From Acidithiobacillus sulfurivorans (lineage in GTDB: Bacteria > Pseudomonadota > Gammaproteobacteria > Acidithiobacillales > Acidithiobacillaceae), in NCBI RefSeq assembly GCF_018853815.1, contig NZ_JAAOMP010000116.1, positions 45,246 through 109,245 on the forward strand: 64,000 bases of DNA. Reading direction: 5' to 3'. The notes beneath the pieces were generated by a model, which searched no databases, had not been told where the DNA came from, and worked only from the letters and a program-made list of their open reading frames with translations. Below, piece by piece: positions 17,025 to 26,765 of the stretch. The position numbers were made by a program, and so were the translations under genes. How positions within the stretch are numbered: position 1 is the stretch's first letter; each line of letters starts with the position of its first letter.

Positions 17025-18152
17025 ATGCCCAAGCTTTTGCGATCCTCTTCTGCAATCATCTTGATGCTGGTAATGATGACATTTACCGGATTGTTTTCCG
17101 CCCAGGCCGAAACTATCCGCAATCTGGTGGCAGTAGGGGGAGTGCGCAGCAACCAGCTGGTTGGTTACGGTTTGGTGGTTGGACTGAATGGTACGGGCGA
17201 TCAGGCTACGCAGGTACCCTATACCACACAGTCCCTGCTCAACATGTTTCAGCGTTTGGGGATTAATTTACCTGCCTCTGTTGCCACCAACTTGCAACCC
17301 AAAGATGTGGCTGCGGTCATTGTGACCGCACACCTGCCGCCTTTTGTGCAACCGGGACAAACCATCAATGTCACGGTTTCCGCAGTAGGTAATGCCAGCA
17401 GTCTGGCGGGGGGGACCTTGCTCATGACGCCCTTGAAGGGGGCCGATGGACAAACCTACGCAGTAGCTCAGGGGAATCTGATTGTCAGCGGTTTTGGGGC
17501 CAGCAGTAACGGCTCCTCAGCGCAGGTAAATATCACTACGGCAGGAACCATTCCCAACGGAGCCAATGTGGAGCGGTCTGTCTCTTCGGGCTTTGATCAG
17601 GCGGGACCGATGATGCTCGAATTGCATAACCCGAGTTTTACGACTGCGGCACGAATTGCCAATGTCATCAATCAGCAGTTGGGATATGGAGTGGCAGAAC
17701 CACTGAACGCCGGTGATGTCCGGGTCAATGCACCCAGCTCGCCCGGAGCGCGAGTCAATTTTCTTGCGCAAATTGAAAATCTGGATGTCAGTCCCGAAAC
17801 GCCGCTGGCCAAGGTAGTTATTGATGCCCGCAGCGGTACGGTCGTGTTGGGACAAAATGTGACGCTGGGTGCCTGTGCGGTTGCCCATGGCAATTTATCC
17901 GTGACCATTTCCCAGAAGTATCTGGTCAGTCAGCCTAATCCCCTGGGCGCCGGTCAGACGGTGGTGGCGCCGCAGGCCAATGTGAAAGTTCAGCAACCCC
18001 AGGCGAAGTTGTTGATGTTTGAACCGGGAGTAAGTCTGGAAGCCGTGGTTCGGGCTCTGAATGCGGTGGGGGCAACGCCTACAGACTTGATTGCCATTTT
18101 GCAGGCCATGAAAGCGGCAGGTGCCTTGCACGCGCAACTGGAAGTCATATGA
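17025..18152 (+). CDS. flgI: Flagellar P-ring protein FlgI
   Basis: 375 residues from ATG 17025, preceded by GAGGAA; an ATG 24 bases upstream inside the flgH end is possible. A signal peptide ends near FSAQA. The mature protein begins ETIRNLVAVGGVRSNQLVGY, then GLVVGLNGTGDQ, the invariant FlgI start. The C-terminal LEAVVRALNAVGATPTDLIA, then ILQAMKAAGAL is also typical. It forms the periplasmic ring with FlgA's help. It overlaps flgJ by four bases. Confidence 0.97.
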   Translation: MPKLLRSSSAIILMLVMMTFTGLFSAQAETIRNLVAVGGVRSNQLVGYGLVVGLNGTGDQATQVPYTTQSLLNMFQRLGINLPASVATNLQPKDVAAVIVTAHLPPFVQPGQTINVTVSAVGNASSLAGGTLLMTPLKGADGQTYAVAQGNLIVSGFGASSNGSSAQVNITTAGTIPNGANVERSVSSGFDQAGPMMLELHNPSFTTAARIANVINQQLGYGVAEPLNAGDVRVNAPSSPGARVNFLAQIENLDVSPETPLAKVVIDARSGTVVLGQNVTLGACAVAHGNLSVTISQKYLVSQPNPLGAGQTVVAPQANVKVQQPQAKLLMFEPGVSLEAVVRALNAVGATPTDLIAILQAMKAAGALHAQLEVI

Positions 18153-19111
18153 GTGCTTCCATCAATTTGACCGCTACGACGCGCTCTGCGGAGGTCAGTC
18201 CACAGGCTGCAGCAGCTACCGCCAGTGACGCCCTCAACTTTTCCGGACTGAACCAGTTACGCAGTGATGCCCAGGCCCATAATCCAAAAACCATTCTGGC
18301 AGTGGCCAAACAGTTTGAAGCAGTTTTGCTGCAGGAGATGCTCTCGTCCATGTCGGCTACTTCCTTTGGTTCGGATTTAACCGGAAAAAATTCCGGGCCG
18401 ATGATAAAATCACTTTTTAACCAGCAGATTGCGCAAACCGTCAGTCAGGGGCAGGGTATAGGGATTGCCCAGACCCTGGCCAAGGAAATTGCCACACGTT
18501 ATAACCTCCATTGGGGTAAGCAGAACACATCACCGGCCGGGGACAAGGCGATGACCATGCCCGCCCGTAATGCGGCCTTGTCTGCCCCGGTCATGACTTC
18601 AGAAAGCTGGGCCAAACCTTCGCAGAGTCTTCTGGAACAAGCCAAGTCCTTTGTGCAATCCATCTTGCCTTCGGTGCAGGCTGCCGCGCAGAAGTTGGGC
18701 GTAGCACCTACTGCCATTATTGCCCAGGCCGCCCTGGAAACCGGTTGGGGAAGTCATGTGGCCGGTAATAATCTTTTCGGCATCAAGGGGGGCGGTTCCT
18801 GGCTGGGCAGTTCGGTGGATAGCCTGACACATGAATTCGAAAATGGCGTCAATGAAGTGGAAAATGCCGCTTTCCGCGCTTACCAGTCGGTCGGGGACAG
18901 TGTGCGTAATTACGCCAGCTTGTTGATGAACAATCCCCGGTATCGCGGGGCGTTAGGGCAGGGCAACAATATTGCCGGATTTGCCGAAGCCTTGCAGCAG
19001 GGAGGTTATGCGACCGATCCGCAATATGCGAACAAGCTGGTGGCAGTGGCTGATAGCCCGCTCATGCAAGAGGTGATGGGCGGCGTGTCAGTTGCCAAGG
19101 CAGGGGGCTAA
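18149..19111 (+). CDS. flgJ: Rod cap and peptidoglycan hydrolase FlgJ
   Basis: 320 residues with both FlgJ domains. The N-terminal rod-binding domain is at about 45-110 (AVAKQFEAVLLQEMLSSM). The C-terminal GH73 glucosaminidase domain at about 165-310 carries the catalytic E197 in AALETGWGSHVAGNNLFGIK. It opens the peptidoglycan for the rod. The start overlaps flgI by ATGA. Confidence 0.96.
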   Translation: MSASINLTATTRSAEVSPQAAAATASDALNFSGLNQLRSDAQAHNPKTILAVAKQFEAVLLQEMLSSMSATSFGSDLTGKNSGPMIKSLFNQQIAQTVSQGQGIGIAQTLAKEIATRYNLHWGKQNTSPAGDKAMTMPARNAALSAPVMTSESWAKPSQSLLEQAKSFVQSILPSVQAAAQKLGVAPTAIIAQAALETGWGSHVAGNNLFGIKGGGSWLGSSVDSLTHEFENGVNEVENAAFRAYQSVGDSVRNYASLLMNNPRYRGALGQGNNIAGFAEALQQGGYATDPQYANKLVAVADSPLMQEVMGGVSVAKAGG

Positions 19112-19171
19112 ACCTTATGCCTTTTTGTGTCGTTACAAGAATATGGAAGAGTGCGGGGACAGGGCCAAATA

Positions 19172-19528
19172 ATGGATAATCAATCGTTGGAGCAAGAACT
19201 GGAAACGGTTATCCAGCTGACGACGGTCTTTGAAGAGCAAAGACAGTGGCTAGCCCGTGGTGACTGGACCCGGCCCATGCCAAAGGCTGATGCCCCCGAA
19301 CGTTTGGGAAAGCGTCTATTGGCTCTGCGCGCCAGTAATCAAAAGGCTGCGCCTTCAGTAGAACTCAGTGAGGCGGTATTGGCACTTCAGGAAAGTTACA
19401 GCGCCTTGGATCATGCTTTGCGGGTTGCCGGTTCTGGTTTAGGGGAGGCTCTGGTTTTGCTGCGTCAACAAGCCGGAATTGTTTATGGTAGTGGGGAATA
19501 TACGGGCCGTTCATTGGGGAGTGCGTAA
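19172..19528 (+). CDS. FlgN-like helical chaperone upstream of flgK
   Basis: About 118 residues from ATG 19172; a longer GTG-initiated reading to 19127 is open. It is helical and Leu/Glu/Gln rich (LEQELETVIQLTTVFEEQRQ) and ends with a long amphipathic helix and a Tyr-Gly tail (LLRQQAGIVYGSGEYTGRSL) as FlgN proteins do. Its place, 2 bases before flgK, is where many bacteria keep flgN. Since another FlgN-type gene exists at 10029, this may be a FlgK/FlgL-specific paralogue. The family call is by pattern and position only. Confidence 0.6.
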   Translation: MDNQSLEQELETVIQLTTVFEEQRQWLARGDWTRPMPKADAPERLGKRLLALRASNQKAAPSVELSEAVLALQESYSALDHALRVAGSGLGEALVLLRQQAGIVYGSGEYTGRSLGSA

Positions 19529-19530
19529 TC

Positions 19531-21546
19531 ATGTCTGGAATCAGTGGGCTGGTAAATAATGCATTGACCGGTTTGCAAGCCGCACAATCCGCCTTACAGG
19601 TGGTTGGTGACAATATTGCCAATGTAAATACGCCCGGATACAGTCAACAAAGCGCTTTGCAGTCAACGGCTATCCCTACCGCCATTGGCGGCCTTTATTA
19701 TGGAAACGGGACTCAGGTTGATTCCGTGCAACGCAGTTACAGCAGCTTTTTACAGGGTCAGGTATGGACGGCCAGTGCCAGCGCAAGCGGGCAGGCCAGT
19801 TTATCCAGTTCTCTCCAGAATATTCTCGGTACGCTCAATAATGGCGGCGTCAGTTCTCAGGTTAGCCAGTTTTTTTCCGGGGTCGCGCAAGTGGCTGCCA
19901 GCCCGGATGATATTCCTGCCCGCCAGAGTATGCTCAGCAATGCCCAGTCCCTCAGCCAGACATTTCAGTCTTTGGGGCAGCAGTTGGCCAGTGTCGGCAG
20001 CGGTGTTAATCAGCAGATTACCGAGTCCGTTGACCAGATCAACAGCATCAGCAAGCAGATTGCGCAATTGAATGTCCAGATTTCTGCCGCGCAGGGCAAT
20101 CCCAACGGCTCACCCAATGATTTGCTGGATCAGCGCGATCATCTGATTACTGAATTAAATGGTCAGGTGGGTGTGCAGGTGCTTAATCAGAATAATAGCC
20201 AGCTCAGTGTTTTTCTGAGTAATGGTCAGGTGTTGGTAGCGGGTGGTCAATCGTTTGCCCTGCAGACCCAGGGTAGCCCATACAACCAGCAGACTCTGGA
20301 TGTGGGCTATGCCAGCAACGGCGCGAATATTACCAAAAGTCTGAGCGGCGGAACCCTGGGCGGATTATTACAATTTCGCAGTCAATCGTTGAATCCTGCT
20401 GAAAATGGCTTGGGTCTTTTGGCAGATGGTATTGCCTCCGCCTTGAATGCTCAGCAGGCGCAGGGCTTGAATTTGAACGGTAGCAGCGGTTCAGCCTTGT
20501 TCAGTACGGGCGCTGTGCAGGTATTTGCGAATACGCATAATAGTAGTGGTGCAGCCTCTGTGGTGGGCTCTATTAGCAATGTTGGAAATCTGAGTGGCAA
20601 TGATTATATTTTGAGTAAAAGCTCAGGTTCCGTATGGACCTTGCAGGACCGCAGTACGGGAGCAACGGTAGCAAGCACTGCCGGTTCCGTATCCGGGAGT
20701 GCGACTACCCTGGATTTTTCCGGTGTAGGACTGCAGTTGCAGGTGTCTGGAAATACGGCAGCAGGAGATAGTTTTCTGGTAGAACCAACGCGCCAGGGTG
20801 CGGTAGGCATGCAGACGGTGCTCACTGATCCTGCGGGCATCGCAGCGGCCAGTCCGTTTGTGAGTAGCCCCGGCGCGTTAGTCAGCGGCAGTCTGCAGAA
20901 TAATAATCTGGGTAATATGACGCTTTCTGCCGGACAGTATGTCAGCGGCACCGCCCCCGGCGCGGTGGTCCTTAACAACATATCGCCATTTCCGACTAAT
21001 TTGCAGATCACGATGACCAGTGGAGCCAGTCAGGGCGGTACGACGACCTTCCAGATTTCCTCAACTTCGGGCACGGGTTCGGTGATAGGTTCTGGAACCG
21101 TCAGCCTGGGTGGTTCCGGTACGCTCATCGACATCCAGAACCCCAACGCGCCGGGGAGTTATTGGCAGGTGAATCTCAGTGGTACACTGGCGGCTTCTGG
21201 AGATGCCTTTACCTTGAGTCCCGGCGGGGCGGGGAGTAACGGCAATGCCCAGGCGATGGCAGCGCTGGCCACCAGCAAGGTTTTGAATAATGGAACGGCG
21301 ACCTTTAATGATAATGCCGCACAATTACTGACTCAGGTGACCAATCAGGCCGCTCAGGCCCAGAATAATGCCCAGGCCCAGCTTACGGTTTTGCAGTCGG
21401 CCCAAGCCTCGCAGCAAGCGGTTTCCGGCGTGAATCTGGATCAAGAGGCAGCCAGTCTGATTCAGTATCAGCAGGCCTATCAGGCGGCGGCGAAAGCCAT
21501 TTCGGTGGGCAGCACCTTGTTTCAGTCATTGATACAGGCTCTATAA
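19531..21546 (+). CDS. flgK: Hook-filament junction protein FlgK (HAP1)
   Basis: 671 residues. N-terminus VNNALTGLQAAQSALQVVGD then NIANVNTPGYSQQS; C-terminus VSGVNLDQEAASLIQYQQAY then QAAAKAI. It is longer than the roughly 550 of E. coli because of a repetitive Ser/Gly-rich middle. It caps the hook and joins it to FlgL. Very few Lys or Arg in the central region. Confidence 0.96.
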   Translation: MSGISGLVNNALTGLQAAQSALQVVGDNIANVNTPGYSQQSALQSTAIPTAIGGLYYGNGTQVDSVQRSYSSFLQGQVWTASASASGQASLSSSLQNILGTLNNGGVSSQVSQFFSGVAQVAASPDDIPARQSMLSNAQSLSQTFQSLGQQLASVGSGVNQQITESVDQINSISKQIAQLNVQISAAQGNPNGSPNDLLDQRDHLITELNGQVGVQVLNQNNSQLSVFLSNGQVLVAGGQSFALQTQGSPYNQQTLDVGYASNGANITKSLSGGTLGGLLQFRSQSLNPAENGLGLLADGIASALNAQQAQGLNLNGSSGSALFSTGAVQVFANTHNSSGAASVVGSISNVGNLSGNDYILSKSSGSVWTLQDRSTGATVASTAGSVSGSATTLDFSGVGLQLQVSGNTAAGDSFLVEPTRQGAVGMQTVLTDPAGIAAASPFVSSPGALVSGSLQNNNLGNMTLSAGQYVSGTAPGAVVLNNISPFPTNLQITMTSGASQGGTTTFQISSTSGTGSVIGSGTVSLGGSGTLIDIQNPNAPGSYWQVNLSGTLAASGDAFTLSPGGAGSNGNAQAMAALATSKVLNNGTATFNDNAAQLLTQVTNQAAQAQNNAQAQLTVLQSAQASQQAVSGVNLDQEAASLIQYQQAYQAAAKAISVGSTLFQSLIQAL

Positions 21547-21556
21547 GGAGAACACC

Positions 21557-22882
21557 ATGCGCGTCAGTACCCAGGAATTTTACCAAAGCAGCCTGTATTC
21601 CTTGTTGAACCAACAAAGTACGCTGAATAATCTTTCGCAGCAGCTGTCCACCGGCAATGCGCTGATCAACCCTACCAATGATCCTGTGGGTAATGCTCAG
21701 GTGCTCGATCTCAACACGAAAATTGCCAATCTGGGCAGCTATCAGCAAAGTAATACTTATGCTCAACAGGGTCTCAGTATGAGTTCCAGCACCTTGCAAA
21801 CAGTTGGTACCCTGATGAATCAGGTGCAGCAACTGGCGGTGCAGATGAATAATGCCACGGTCAATTCCAATGACCTGCAAAATGCGGTAACGACCATGCA
21901 GGGAAACCTGCAGCAACTGGTGCAACTGGCCAATACTCAGGATGCCAATGGTACTTACATCTATGGCGGGTCCAACGCCCAGACCGCGCCATTTCAGTTA
22001 CAGGGTAGTGGTAATGTTCAATATACGGGTGATTCCAGCCAGAAAACCCTGCAAATCGGCCCGGGACTGACAACGCCTGTTTCTCAGGCGGGTAATGCGA
22101 TTTTCATGAATGTCCCGGCAGGAAATGGCACTTTTACGGTAACGGCTTCCGGTAGTAATTACCTGATTCCAGCAACTTCCGGAGCAACGGCCACCGATGT
22201 AGGCAATACCACAATGGGGCCGGGCAGCGTGCTGAATCAAGCGACGGCGAATAGCCAGTTTGTGGCCAATAATGTTCAATACGAAGTCAGCATCAGTAAT
22301 ACTTCCAGCGGCTTGAGCTATAGTGTCAGCAGTGGCACAGGTACGGTTGACAGTACAGGATGGTCAGCCAGCTCCGGAACTGTTGTTAGCGGCAGCTATA
22401 CGCCCGGGCAAAGCATTAGCATACCCAGCAGCATGGGCGGCAGTCCCTTTATGACGGTTTCGACTAACGGACAGCCGGTATCGGGACAGACCGCCCAATT
22501 TACTCTGGCCGCTGCAAAGCCCCAAAGCATTTTTCAGACGTTCAGCAATCTGATTGCCGCCTTTACCGGCGGTTCCGGCTCTCCCGGTGCTAACACGCGA
22601 CGGGCACAGGATATTAGTAATGCCCTGGCAAATCTGAACCAGTTCCAGACCACGCTCCTGAGTACCCAGGCGCAAATCGGATCCAATATCCAGCAGGCTC
22701 AGAGTGTGCAATCGCTGAATGCTAATTTGACCCAGCAATTCCAGACCGACCAGGGTAATATTGCCGATGTGAGTTACCCTCAGGTGATTACCCAGTTTCA
22801 GGAAAGCTCGACGGCGTTGCAGGCTGCACAAAAGGCCTTTGTGCAGATTCAGGGGTTGAGTTTGTTTAATTATATTTCGTGA
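21557..22882 (+). CDS. flgL: Hook-filament junction protein FlgL (HAP3)
   Basis: 441 residues. N-terminal flagellin-like helix RVSTQEFYQSSLYSLLNQQS then LNNLSQQLSTGNALINPTND. C-terminus DVSYPQVITQFQESSTALQA with a closing LFNYIS. The middle is an acid-poor, Ser/Gln/Asn-rich insert. It forms the last junction before the filament. Its stop overlaps the next start by one base (TGATG), linking the sugar island to the flg operon's transcript. Confidence 0.96.
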   Translation: MRVSTQEFYQSSLYSLLNQQSTLNNLSQQLSTGNALINPTNDPVGNAQVLDLNTKIANLGSYQQSNTYAQQGLSMSSSTLQTVGTLMNQVQQLAVQMNNATVNSNDLQNAVTTMQGNLQQLVQLANTQDANGTYIYGGSNAQTAPFQLQGSGNVQYTGDSSQKTLQIGPGLTTPVSQAGNAIFMNVPAGNGTFTVTASGSNYLIPATSGATATDVGNTTMGPGSVLNQATANSQFVANNVQYEVSISNTSSGLSYSVSSGTGTVDSTGWSASSGTVVSGSYTPGQSISIPSSMGGSPFMTVSTNGQPVSGQTAQFTLAAAKPQSIFQTFSNLIAAFTGGSGSPGANTRRAQDISNALANLNQFQTTLLSTQAQIGSNIQQAQSVQSLNANLTQQFQTDQGNIADVSYPQVITQFQESSTALQAAQKAFVQIQGLSLFNYIS

Positions 22883-24096
22883 TGAAAAAAAGTATTGACA
22901 ACAAGACGCCGAAAGCTCTGCTCGTTGGGAGCAGTTTTAGTGCAGTTCCAATTTTCTTCGCTTTGAAGAATCATGGAATCCATGTGTCGGTGTGTGGGAG
23001 CATAAAAAGTGATCCTTGTCATCAGTATGCGGATGCGTCAATTTATATCGACTATTCCAAGCCGGATGAGCTGATGCGGGTAGTTGAGAAAGAAAACTTT
23101 GATTACTTGGTGCCCACGTGCAATGACTACTCCTATATGTCCTGCGCACTGGTGGCAGAACAACATGGTTTTCCTGGCTTTGATAAGTATGATTTAGCAT
23201 CGATTCTCCACACCAAAAGTAAATTTCGTCAGGCAACTGAAAAGCACTCTCTCCCCGTTCCTAAATTTGTTAGACACAGAATTGGGCAGGTAATTGATAC
23301 TAAGAAGTTGTGCTTTCCGTTGTTGGTAAAACCGGTTGACAGTTTTAGTGGTCGTGGTATTAGAAAAATAATGAATAGAGAAGAACTACCATTAGCTATT
23401 CAAGACGCTTTTCAGGCTTCTAGGTCAGGCGAGTTGGTTCTAGAAGAATGTGTAGACGGAACACTGCATAGTCACTCCGCATTTATCGAGAATCAAAATA
23501 TTGTGCTCGATTTTTTTGTCGATGAATTCTGCACGACATACCCCTACCAAGTAAACTGCTCAAATCATCCTTCGGCTCTTTCTCCGGGCATCAAAGAAGC
23601 TGTGCGTGAAGTGATACAGCAGATGGTAAGCGTGCTTCAGTTGAATGATGGACTGCTTCACACACAGATCATCGTAAATGGTAGCAAATTCTGGATTATC
23701 GAATGCATGAGACGGTGTCCTGGCGACTTGTACGGAAGCCTGATTGGCTTTTCAACCGGTATCGAATATGCCGGGCTGTTTATCAGGCCATTTTTAAACA
23801 TGAAGCTCCCGAGTATAACAAAGAGAAAAACTGTCAAGTATTTTGGGCGCCATACTATCTCCATAATGGAACCACTCATTAATTTTTCATTCTCACAACA
23901 CATTCCTGCAGAAGCTGTTGAAATTGTAGCTCTGAAAGAGAGCGGAGCAATACTCAATGTCGCACCATTCGATAAGTTAGCAATACTTTTTGCAGAGTTT
24001 AAAGATAGAGAAACTATGTTCGAGATTACATCGCGCATTGCTGATTTTATTAGCATCAAATCATATGGAGATTTCGCACGTGCTGGAGACCAATAG
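22882..24096 (+). CDS. ATP-grasp ligase in the flagellin-modification island
   Basis: 404 residues from ATG 22882. N-terminal Rossmann-like part (ALLVGSSFSAVPIFFALKNH), then an ATP-grasp fold: lid lysine in FPLLVKPVDSFSGRGI at about 149-164, LVLEECVDG, and the metal-binding end IIECMRRCPGD. ATP-grasp enzymes join a carboxylate to an amine or thiol through an acyl-phosphate. Next to 3-amino-sugar genes, it could attach an amino acid or other acid to the sugar amine; this is inference. Codon use and base composition are AT-richer than in the flanking flg and fli genes, which suggests acquisition by transfer. Confidence 0.85.
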   Translation: MKKSIDNKTPKALLVGSSFSAVPIFFALKNHGIHVSVCGSIKSDPCHQYADASIYIDYSKPDELMRVVEKENFDYLVPTCNDYSYMSCALVAEQHGFPGFDKYDLASILHTKSKFRQATEKHSLPVPKFVRHRIGQVIDTKKLCFPLLVKPVDSFSGRGIRKIMNREELPLAIQDAFQASRSGELVLEECVDGTLHSHSAFIENQNIVLDFFVDEFCTTYPYQVNCSNHPSALSPGIKEAVREVIQQMVSVLQLNDGLLHTQIIVNGSKFWIIECMRRCPGDLYGSLIGFSTGIEYAGLFIRPFLNMKLPSITKRKTVKYFGRHTISIMEPLINFSFSQHIPAEAVEIVALKESGAILNVAPFDKLAILFAEFKDRETMFEITSRIADFISIKSYGDFARAGDQ

Positions 24097-25255
24097 TCGT
24101 TTAACCGATTCAACCAGTGATGGCGTGAGAAGATTTAAAGTTGCATTTTTAGGTGGAGCTTATGAATCGGCTGTCGGTCGAGTTCACCGAACGGCGCTCG
24201 AAATGGATCAGCACTTTGAGTTGGTTGCCGGTTGCTTCAGTCGTAACAAGGAAGCCAACAAGTTGTCGGCAATCTGGTACGGCATCGATCCAGATCGAAC
24301 ATACAATACTCTGGTTGAATTGCTGCTTGCTGAAACCTGCAATATTGACGCAATAGTGATCCTAAGTCCTCAGGACCAACATGCCCAACACATTCTGGCT
24401 TGTCTAGATGCTGAAGTTCCAGTGATTTGCGAGAAAGCCCTGGTGGCTACTGTTGATGAGGCTGTCTCTATCCAAAAAAAACTATCTTCAAATAATGGCT
24501 TCCTTGTGGTCATCTCCAATTATACTGGCTATCCAATACTGCGCGAATTAAAACATATGATAGAACAGAACGTATTCGGGAGTATTCAACAACTTCATAT
24601 GGAAATGCCGCAGGAGGGATTTTCTCGACTAGATGCAGATGGTGCTCCAGTAATACCCCAAGAATGGCGATTACGTGATGGACCAATTCCTACCATATCG
24701 CTTGATTTAGGTGTTCATCTGCATATGATGGCACGTTTTCTTACCGGTGAACGGCCCAATGAAGTGATTGCTGTTAGTGATTCGAACGGTAACTTCAAGC
24801 AAGTTACGGACAATGTTTCTTGCTTAATAAAGTATAGCAACAACCTGAACTGTAATGTTTGGTATAGCAAGACGGCTCTTGGATACCGGAACGGTCTCAA
24901 GCTAAGGGTGTTCGGTGAAAAAGGCTCTGCGGAATGGGTACAGGAAAATCCGGAATACTTACAAATGGCAGATGATTCTGGTGGTCGGTTCATCATTGAC
25001 CGTGCAAGCAAGGGAATTAAAATAGCTAATCAGTCGCGATATACACGATTTAAAGCAGGTCATCCAGCAGGATTTATTGAAGCATTTGCAAACTATTATT
25101 ATGACATAGCCAATGCCCTAGAATGTTATTTAACGGGCAACTGCTGTTTCAAACATGAGTATATATTCTCTATCGATGAGTCATTAGAGGGGCTGCGTAT
25201 GCTAAATGCCATCGCAAAATCGTCAATTAGAAAATGTTGGGAGACGGTGGCATGA
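24065..25255 (+). CDS. Gfo/Idh/MocA-family NAD(P)-dependent oxidoreductase
   Basis: About 396 residues from ATG 24065; a GTG at 24080 with GGAG upstream is an alternative, and an ATG at 23990 would add unrelated residues from inside the previous gene. The nucleotide-binding fold is FKVAFLGGAYESAVGRVH. The family's EKP-like motif appears as CEKALVA. The substrate domain follows (SLDLGVHLHMMARFLTG). Members oxidise sugar hydroxyls, often on nucleotide sugars. The probable substrate here is the flagellin sugar precursor. It overlaps the ATP-grasp gene by 32 bases. Confidence 0.83.
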   Translation: MEISHVLETNSRLTDSTSDGVRRFKVAFLGGAYESAVGRVHRTALEMDQHFELVAGCFSRNKEANKLSAIWYGIDPDRTYNTLVELLLAETCNIDAIVILSPQDQHAQHILACLDAEVPVICEKALVATVDEAVSIQKKLSSNNGFLVVISNYTGYPILRELKHMIEQNVFGSIQQLHMEMPQEGFSRLDADGAPVIPQEWRLRDGPIPTISLDLGVHLHMMARFLTGERPNEVIAVSDSNGNFKQVTDNVSCLIKYSNNLNCNVWYSKTALGYRNGLKLRVFGEKGSAEWVQENPEYLQMADDSGGRFIIDRASKGIKIANQSRYTRFKAGHPAGFIEAFANYYYDIANALECYLTGNCCFKHEYIFSIDESLEGLRMLNAIAKSSIRKCWETVA

Positions 25256-26340
25256 GCCTTTTGCATTTCGTTAAGAATGATGAAGATGCAGTAGACCAAG
25301 TAGCTCTTGGATTTTGTTCTGAATTTATTCATAACACAGATCGCCAGAAATTTATACTAGGGAGAAATATCTATGCAGATTGTGTAGAAAAACATGTAAA
25401 GGTGGATGGATTCATCGATGATTATACCAGTGATATAAAATATCACAACTTGCCCGTTATGAGGCTTGCTGCCATATCTAAGAATTCTCTTGTCCTGAAT
25501 GTGGCGGGTGGACGACCGCTTTCCGCCAAAAAACGCCTGGATGAGTTTGGTGTGAAAAATCTTGATTATTTTGCTTTCTATAAGTATTCCAAGTTACCTT
25601 TGATTCCGATTCGCTTTAGTGAAGGATTTGAAGATGAATTTAAATCCAATATGAAAAAATATGAGTGGATATACAGTTTATTGCTTGATGATGCCTCCCG
25701 CAGAATATTCGAGAAGACTGTAAGGTTTAGACTCTCCTACGATATCACGCACCTAAATGGCTTCACATCGAAAGAGGATGTTCAATATTTTGAGAATTTC
25801 CTGAATCTTCGAGAATCGGGTGAAGTTTTCATTGACGTTGGTGGCTACGATGGTTTCACTAGCCTTGAATTCATGAAGCGATGTCCCGGGTACAAGTCCA
25901 TACATCTTTTTGAACCGGAAAAAGGTAATTACCAATCCTGTTTAGAAAGGCTGCGAGAATTTAAAAATGTTCATTGTTTTCCAATAGGATTGTCAAACAG
26001 TAAAAAAAAATTGAAATTCTCTATTCAGGGATCCGCTTCAAGAGTGTCTGACACTGGGTCAGTCACCATAAATTTGGATAGACTGGATGACCTACTTCAT
26101 TGTCCGTGTACTTTTATAAAAATGGACATAGAAGGAGAGGAGTTCGCTGCTATCGATGGTGCTCGTAATACAATTCTTACTCACCACCCGCGCTTAGCTA
26201 TAAGCATTTATCACAAGATTGGTGACTTCTGGCGTATTCCCAAGCTGGTTCTTTCCATACGTAGTGATTATGAAGTTTTCTTGCGGCATTATACCGAGAG
26301 TATATATGAGACTGTCATGTTTTTTATGCCTAAGTATTGA
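25252..26340 (+). CDS. FkbM-family SAM-dependent methyltransferase
   Basis: 362 residues from ATG 25252, overlapping the previous stop by ATGA. The C-terminal half has the FkbM fold: the SAM loop EVFIDVGGYDGFTSLEFMKR (about 196-215), IHLFEPEKGNYQSCLERL and FIKMDIEGEEFAAIDGA. The N-terminal 110 residues form a separate Rossmann-like domain of unclear role (DGFIDDYTSDIKYHNLPVM). FkbM enzymes make O-methyl ethers on sugars, so this probably methylates the flagellin glycan. AT-rich like its neighbours. Confidence 0.87.
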   Translation: MSLLHFVKNDEDAVDQVALGFCSEFIHNTDRQKFILGRNIYADCVEKHVKVDGFIDDYTSDIKYHNLPVMRLAAISKNSLVLNVAGGRPLSAKKRLDEFGVKNLDYFAFYKYSKLPLIPIRFSEGFEDEFKSNMKKYEWIYSLLLDDASRRIFEKTVRFRLSYDITHLNGFTSKEDVQYFENFLNLRESGEVFIDVGGYDGFTSLEFMKRCPGYKSIHLFEPEKGNYQSCLERLREFKNVHCFPIGLSNSKKKLKFSIQGSASRVSDTGSVTINLDRLDDLLHCPCTFIKMDIEGEEFAAIDGARNTILTHHPRLAISIYHKIGDFWRIPKLVLSIRSDYEVFLRHYTESIYETVMFFMPKY

Positions 26341-26354
26341 TTGAGAGCTTGGAA

Positions 26355-26765
26355 ATGATACTTGAATATTGTCGAATAATAGAGTTACCAAAAATTCATG
26401 ACCAGCGAGGTAATCTGTCCTTTATTGAATCTAACTGCCATATTCCATTTGCAATTGAGCGGGTGTACTACCTTTACGATGTCCCTGGTGGTGCGGAGCG
26501 CGGTGGTCACGCCCATAAAGAACTGCACCAGCTTATCATTGCCATGTCAGGCAGCTTCGATGTGGTGATTGGTGACGGTCACCAGAAGAAACGCTTTCAT
26601 CTCAACCGCTCATATTACGGTCTTTATATCTGCCCGATGATTTGGCGTGAACTGGATAATTTTTCATCTGGTTCGGTGTGCATGGTGCTGGCCTCCAACC
26701 GGTATGACGAGTCAGACTATTTCCGAGACTATCCTGAGTATCTTGCTGCTAAAGGGTTGCAATGA
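26355..26765 (+). CDS. dTDP-4-keto-6-deoxyhexose 3,4-ketoisomerase (FdtA/QdtA family)
   Basis: 136 residues from ATG 26355; a TTG at 26337 is open but weaker. A cupin-fold WxcM-like protein: [12 protein letters not shown], then the catalytic HxH in [12 protein letters not shown]. The end [14 protein letters not shown] is typical. FdtA/QdtA move the keto group of dTDP-4-keto-6-deoxyglucose from C4 to C3. The gene overlaps the aminotransferase gene by four bases, as in other FdtA-FdtB pairs. Whether the product is the fuco (Fuc3N) or quino (Qui3N) sugar cannot be told here. Confidence 0.88.
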   Translation: MILEYCRIIELPKIHDQRGNLSFIESNCHIPFAIERVYYLYDVPGGAERGGHAHKELHQLIIAMSGSFDVVIGDGHQKKRFHLNRSYYGLYICPMIWRELDNFSSGSVCMVLASNRYDESDYFRDYPEYLAAKGLQ

